The notes below the pieces were generated by a model. That model saw only the letters and a program-made list of their open reading frames with translations, searched no databases and was not told the DNA's origin. DNA of 14,772 nt from an uncultured Selenomonadaceae bacterium. GTDB taxonomy: Bacteria > Bacillota > Negativicutes > Selenomonadales > Selenomonadaceae. The translations under genes and the position numbers were made by a program. The stretch is from the NCBI GenBank assembly GCA_905236325.1, contig CAJOPJ010000204.1, positions 1 through 14,772 of the forward strand, written 5' to 3'. Shown here one piece after another: positions 12,773 to 14,772 of this stretch (positions within the stretch are counted from its first letter, which is position 1; every line of letters begins with the position of its first letter).

Positions 12773-14587
12773 CTAACAAGCTACAATTCTTACTTTGATT
12801 TTTGGACGGTAATCGCCTTCAATATCGGGCAGTTTAACTGTGAAGTTTTCTGCGTCGAAGTAAGACCAAGACTTGCCGTCAATTTCAACAGATTCAATCT
12901 TGCAACTGCCTTTCGGCAAAATATCAGGCTGTACATGCAATGTATTTGAACCTTCAAAAGCATTTGCCATTGGTTTAAAATACAAATCAAGTGGCTGTTT
13001 AGTGTGCAGGAGGTTGATATAAACCGCCGACAAGAAAGCTAATTCGATTGAATGATAGCAAGCCATTGAGTGCGAACCTTTAAGGCGTTCATTTCCTGTC
13101 AGGAAAGGAATACCATTGTTCAAGACATTGAAGTAAACTGCACCGTCATCGTGGTCAAGGAAGTAAGCATTGTAAAATGCAGCACTAACGCGTGCAAGTT
13201 TTTGATATTCCGGCTTTTTCAAGCAACCATACAAAATCTGGTAAGCCAAAATACCTTGTTCTTGTTGCCACCAAGCCTTGCGATCGTGCCAAGCAAATCT
13301 GTAGCAGGATTCGCCTTCGCGCAGTTTGCGTTCCATAACATCATACCAACCGCCGCGGCGTGTATCCATACCGACTTTGGGCATAACATCCGCAATTTTT
13401 TCTGCAAATTGCACATATTTATCTTTACCAATCGCGCTATTAATGCGCATTAAATTCCAAGCAATTTTCAAGTTGTGACCGACAACGCCGCGATTTTGTT
13501 GCCAACCCCAGTGTTCGTCGTGCGACCAGTCGTCGAAGAATTTTTCTTGAACGAAGGGCGAATTGTCATAGTCTTTAAAATGTTCCTCAATGCAGTCAGC
13601 TGTGTATTCAAGGAAGTCTTTGTACTTGTCGTTCATAGTTGCAAGATACAGATTGATTAAATAAGCAGGAGCATGGTCGCCGACTGAGTTCCAGTTTTTG
13701 CGTCCGACATTGCGTCCCAGACTTTCGGATTTCGGATCAAAAGTTACAGGGTCAATGTGTGAATAATAGCCGCCTTTTTCGCGATCAACGAAGAACTTGT
13801 CGAACAAATCAATTGTCATTTTAATATCTTTCATTATAGTTGGATCGCCATTAAGTCTGTAAGTTTGAGTAGGTCCTGCCAGCGCGTAAATCTGTTCATA
13901 CATTGGAATGGCTTCAATATCGTCATCAAATTCAGATGTAAACAGCTTATGCTCTTTATCGCCTTGAACATCAATTCCGTGATACCAATAAACAACATTT
14001 TCATCAATATCATAAAATCTCATATGGTCGCGCAGATATTTAGTGCCTTTTTCAGCAACTTCCAAAAATCTGTCTTCGCCGGTAAGCATATAAGCACTTG
14101 CCATACCATAAATCATTCTGGAAATTGTATCGGTTTCTTGGCGGAAGTCAGGTTTGCGTACGCCGTCCAAAGTTAAGCGCGTGCGATATTGTCTGTAATC
14201 AATTTCGCCATTTGGAAATTCAGCTTTAATGTAGAAATCGGCAATGCTGCGTGCTTGATTAACCCACCAATCAGCCTCTTCAAATCTGAAGTTGTCCGGC
14301 TTAGTTCCAGGAAAGTCCATATAACTTGCTTCAAAATGCGTACCGCTTTCATCAGGGTAGTAGACACCATAAATAAAAACAAGCTGTCCTTCACGCAGAA
14401 GTTTATCAACCTGTCCTGTACAATCACGGTAAGGCTCATCTAAATTACGCACAACACGCGCATAGAAATTGTCAGAAAGTTTAAAGGCAACTTCATCACC
14501 TGCAAAAGTTTTCACAATACCTGTGCGATTAGCTGCGTCGTAGGATTGACAAAAACCGCCGACTGTGTCTGAAAATTCAAAATTCAT
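12773..14587 (-). CDS. N-acylglucosamine 2-epimerase (AGE)-like (alpha/alpha)6-barrel protein with extra terminal domains
   Basis: 604 aa from the ATG at 14587, which lies 8 nt after a GGGGGAG site (14596-14602); ATG 14593 and TTG 14608 are less well placed. Residues about 1-95 form a small beta-rich domain (G-I-V-K-T-F..., L-V-F-I-Y-G-V-Y-Y). Residues about 105-530 form the AGE barrel: S-R-M-I-Y-G with Arg157, the G-H-N-L-K-I-A-W motif with His371, the A-W-W-Q-Q-E motif at 438-443 and a C-Y-H-S-I-E-L segment with His512 as second candidate catalytic histidine. Residues about 550-604 are a further beta segment. True AGE proteins are about 400 aa and interconvert ManNAc/GlcNAc or hexoses; here the substrate is unknown, and a glycoside phosphorylase or lyase of the same fold is not excluded. 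It is the first gene after a promoter-like site. Confidence 0.85.
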   Translation of the reverse strand: MNFEFSDTVGGFCQSYDAANRTGIVKTFAGDEVAFKLSDNFYARVVRNLDEPYRDCTGQVDKLLREGQLVFIYGVYYPDESGTHFEASYMDFPGTKPDNFRFEEADWWVNQARSIADFYIKAEFPNGEIDYRQYRTRLTLDGVRKPDFRQETDTISRMIYGMASAYMLTGEDRFLEVAEKGTKYLRDHMRFYDIDENVVYWYHGIDVQGDKEHKLFTSEFDDDIEAIPMYEQIYALAGPTQTYRLNGDPTIMKDIKMTIDLFDKFFVDREKGGYYSHIDPVTFDPKSESLGRNVGRKNWNSVGDHAPAYLINLYLATMNDKYKDFLEYTADCIEEHFKDYDNSPFVQEKFFDDWSHDEHWGWQQNRGVVGHNLKIAWNLMRINSAIGKDKYVQFAEKIADVMPKVGMDTRRGGWYDVMERKLREGESCYRFAWHDRKAWWQQEQGILAYQILYGCLKKPEYQKLARVSAAFYNAYFLDHDDGAVYFNVLNNGIPFLTGNERLKGSHSMACYHSIELAFLSAVYINLLHTKQPLDLYFKPMANAFEGSNTLHVQPDILPKGSCKIESVEIDGKSWSYFDAENFTVKLPDIEGDYRPKIKVRIVAC

Positions 14588-14595
14588 ACTCATCG

Positions 14596-14602
14596 CTCCC
14601 CC
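14596..14602 (-). promoter_or_regulatory. Ribosome binding site of the AGE-like gene
   Basis: GGGGGAG on the minus strand. It is 8 nt from ATG 14587 but only 2 nt from ATG 14593, so it selects the 14587 start. Confidence 0.65.
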
Positions 14603-14629
14603 ACTCAATCGTCTGAAAATTACTCAATT

Positions 14630-14657
14630 AGTATAACATTAAAAATTTTTTTGTCGA
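14630..14657 (-). promoter_or_regulatory. Putative sigma-A/sigma-70 type promoter for the AGE-like gene and downstream genes
   Basis: On the minus strand: TCGACA (14652-14657), 16-nt spacer, TATACT (14630-14635), preceded by TG to give the extended form TGTTATACT. Both hexamers match consensus at 5 of 6. Runs of A and T around 14641-14670 could act as an UP-type element. The expected start is near 14623, giving a leader of about 36 nt. It lies in the 81-nt gap between the phosphatase stop and the next start. Confidence 0.55.
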
Positions 14658-14668
14658 TAAATTTTTTT

Positions 14669-14772
14669 TTACTGTTTTGATTTATTGAATCTGACTGCAA
14701 GCATTGTAATATCGTCCGACTGTTCAGCTTCACCGGCGTGTTTTGATAAATCCTCACGCACTGTTTGCAAAA
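14669..14772 (-). CDS. PP2C / SpoIIE-family (RsbU/IcfG-like) serine phosphatase, C-terminal end (runs off right edge)
   Basis: Only the last 33 codons and the TAA stop lie in the window. The peptide ends L-Q-T-V-R-E-D-L-S-K-H, then Q-S-D-D-I-T-M-L-A-V-R-F-N. The S-D-D-I-T-M-L-A-V motif is the closing segment of SpoIIE/RsbU-type PP2C phosphatases, where the D-D pair binds metal. These enzymes remove phosphate from RsbV-like STAS proteins; two such proteins are encoded downstream. The N-terminal sensor domain, which would define the signal, is outside the window. No GC-rich terminator follows the stop. Confidence 0.85.
   Translation of the reverse strand, partial: LQTVREDLSKHAGEAEQSDDITMLAVRFNKSKQ

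Noticed and set aside
14641..14670. Terminator after the phosphatase gene
   Set aside because: Only A and T runs are present, with no GC-containing stem; they fit better as part of the promoter region.

Overview
This 14.8 kb window is packed with genes that all read on the minus strand. I see one partial gene at each edge and 14 complete open reading frames between them. Most gaps are 0-10 nt or short overlaps. Only three gaps are longer: about 55 nt (12718-12772), 81 nt (14588-14668) and 100 nt (10414-10513). No RNA gene, transposase, CRISPR array or strong terminator is visible. The DNA is moderately AT-rich. Many genes have strong GGAGG-type ribosome binding sites, often fused to the stop codon of the gene before, and GTG or TTG starts are used. 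The gene at the left edge has a Sec signal peptide followed by repeats of the kind found in autotransporters, which points to a bacterium with an outer membrane. Strong Shine-Dalgarno sites and RsbU/RsbV/RsbW-type partner switching would suit a Gram-negative Firmicute (Negativicutes), but a cyanobacterial relative or another diderm is not excluded. This assignment is inference.

Layout in transcription order (right to left): (i) the last 33 codons of a PP2C/SpoIIE-family phosphatase; (ii) a promoter-like site, then a GlcNAc 2-epimerase-like (AGE) protein with extra N- and C-terminal domains; (iii) an anti-anti-sigma STAS protein and an RsbW-like ATPase; (iv) a double DJ-1/PfpI protein with an internal ribosome binding site; (v) a 63-bp array of nine heptads that can fold into a hairpin; (vi) a thiamine-diphosphate enzyme of the acetolactate synthase type, a second STAS protein and a GlgX-type glycogen debranching enzyme; (vii) a small redox/detoxification block made of a 4-OT tautomerase, nitroreductase, cupin, a four-domain DUF1566 protein and two flavodoxin-fold proteins; (viii) a MATE transporter with a C-terminal tail that looks like a decayed RsbW-type ATPase; (ix) the start of a large secreted beta-helix or autotransporter-like protein.

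The most striking feature is the combination of phosphatase, RsbW-like kinase, two STAS switches, AGE-like protein, DJ-1 proteins and a glycogen debranching enzyme. It closely resembles, from memory, the icfG cluster of Synechocystis sp. PCC 6803, a partner-switching system tied to carbon and glucose metabolism. Here the module continues without a break into TPP-enzyme, redox, transport and cell-surface genes. My working model is a partner-switching circuit that senses an environmental or metabolic signal through the phosphatase and links it to storage-polysaccharide use and carbonyl/redox stress handling. The output target is not in the window: no sigma factor is present.
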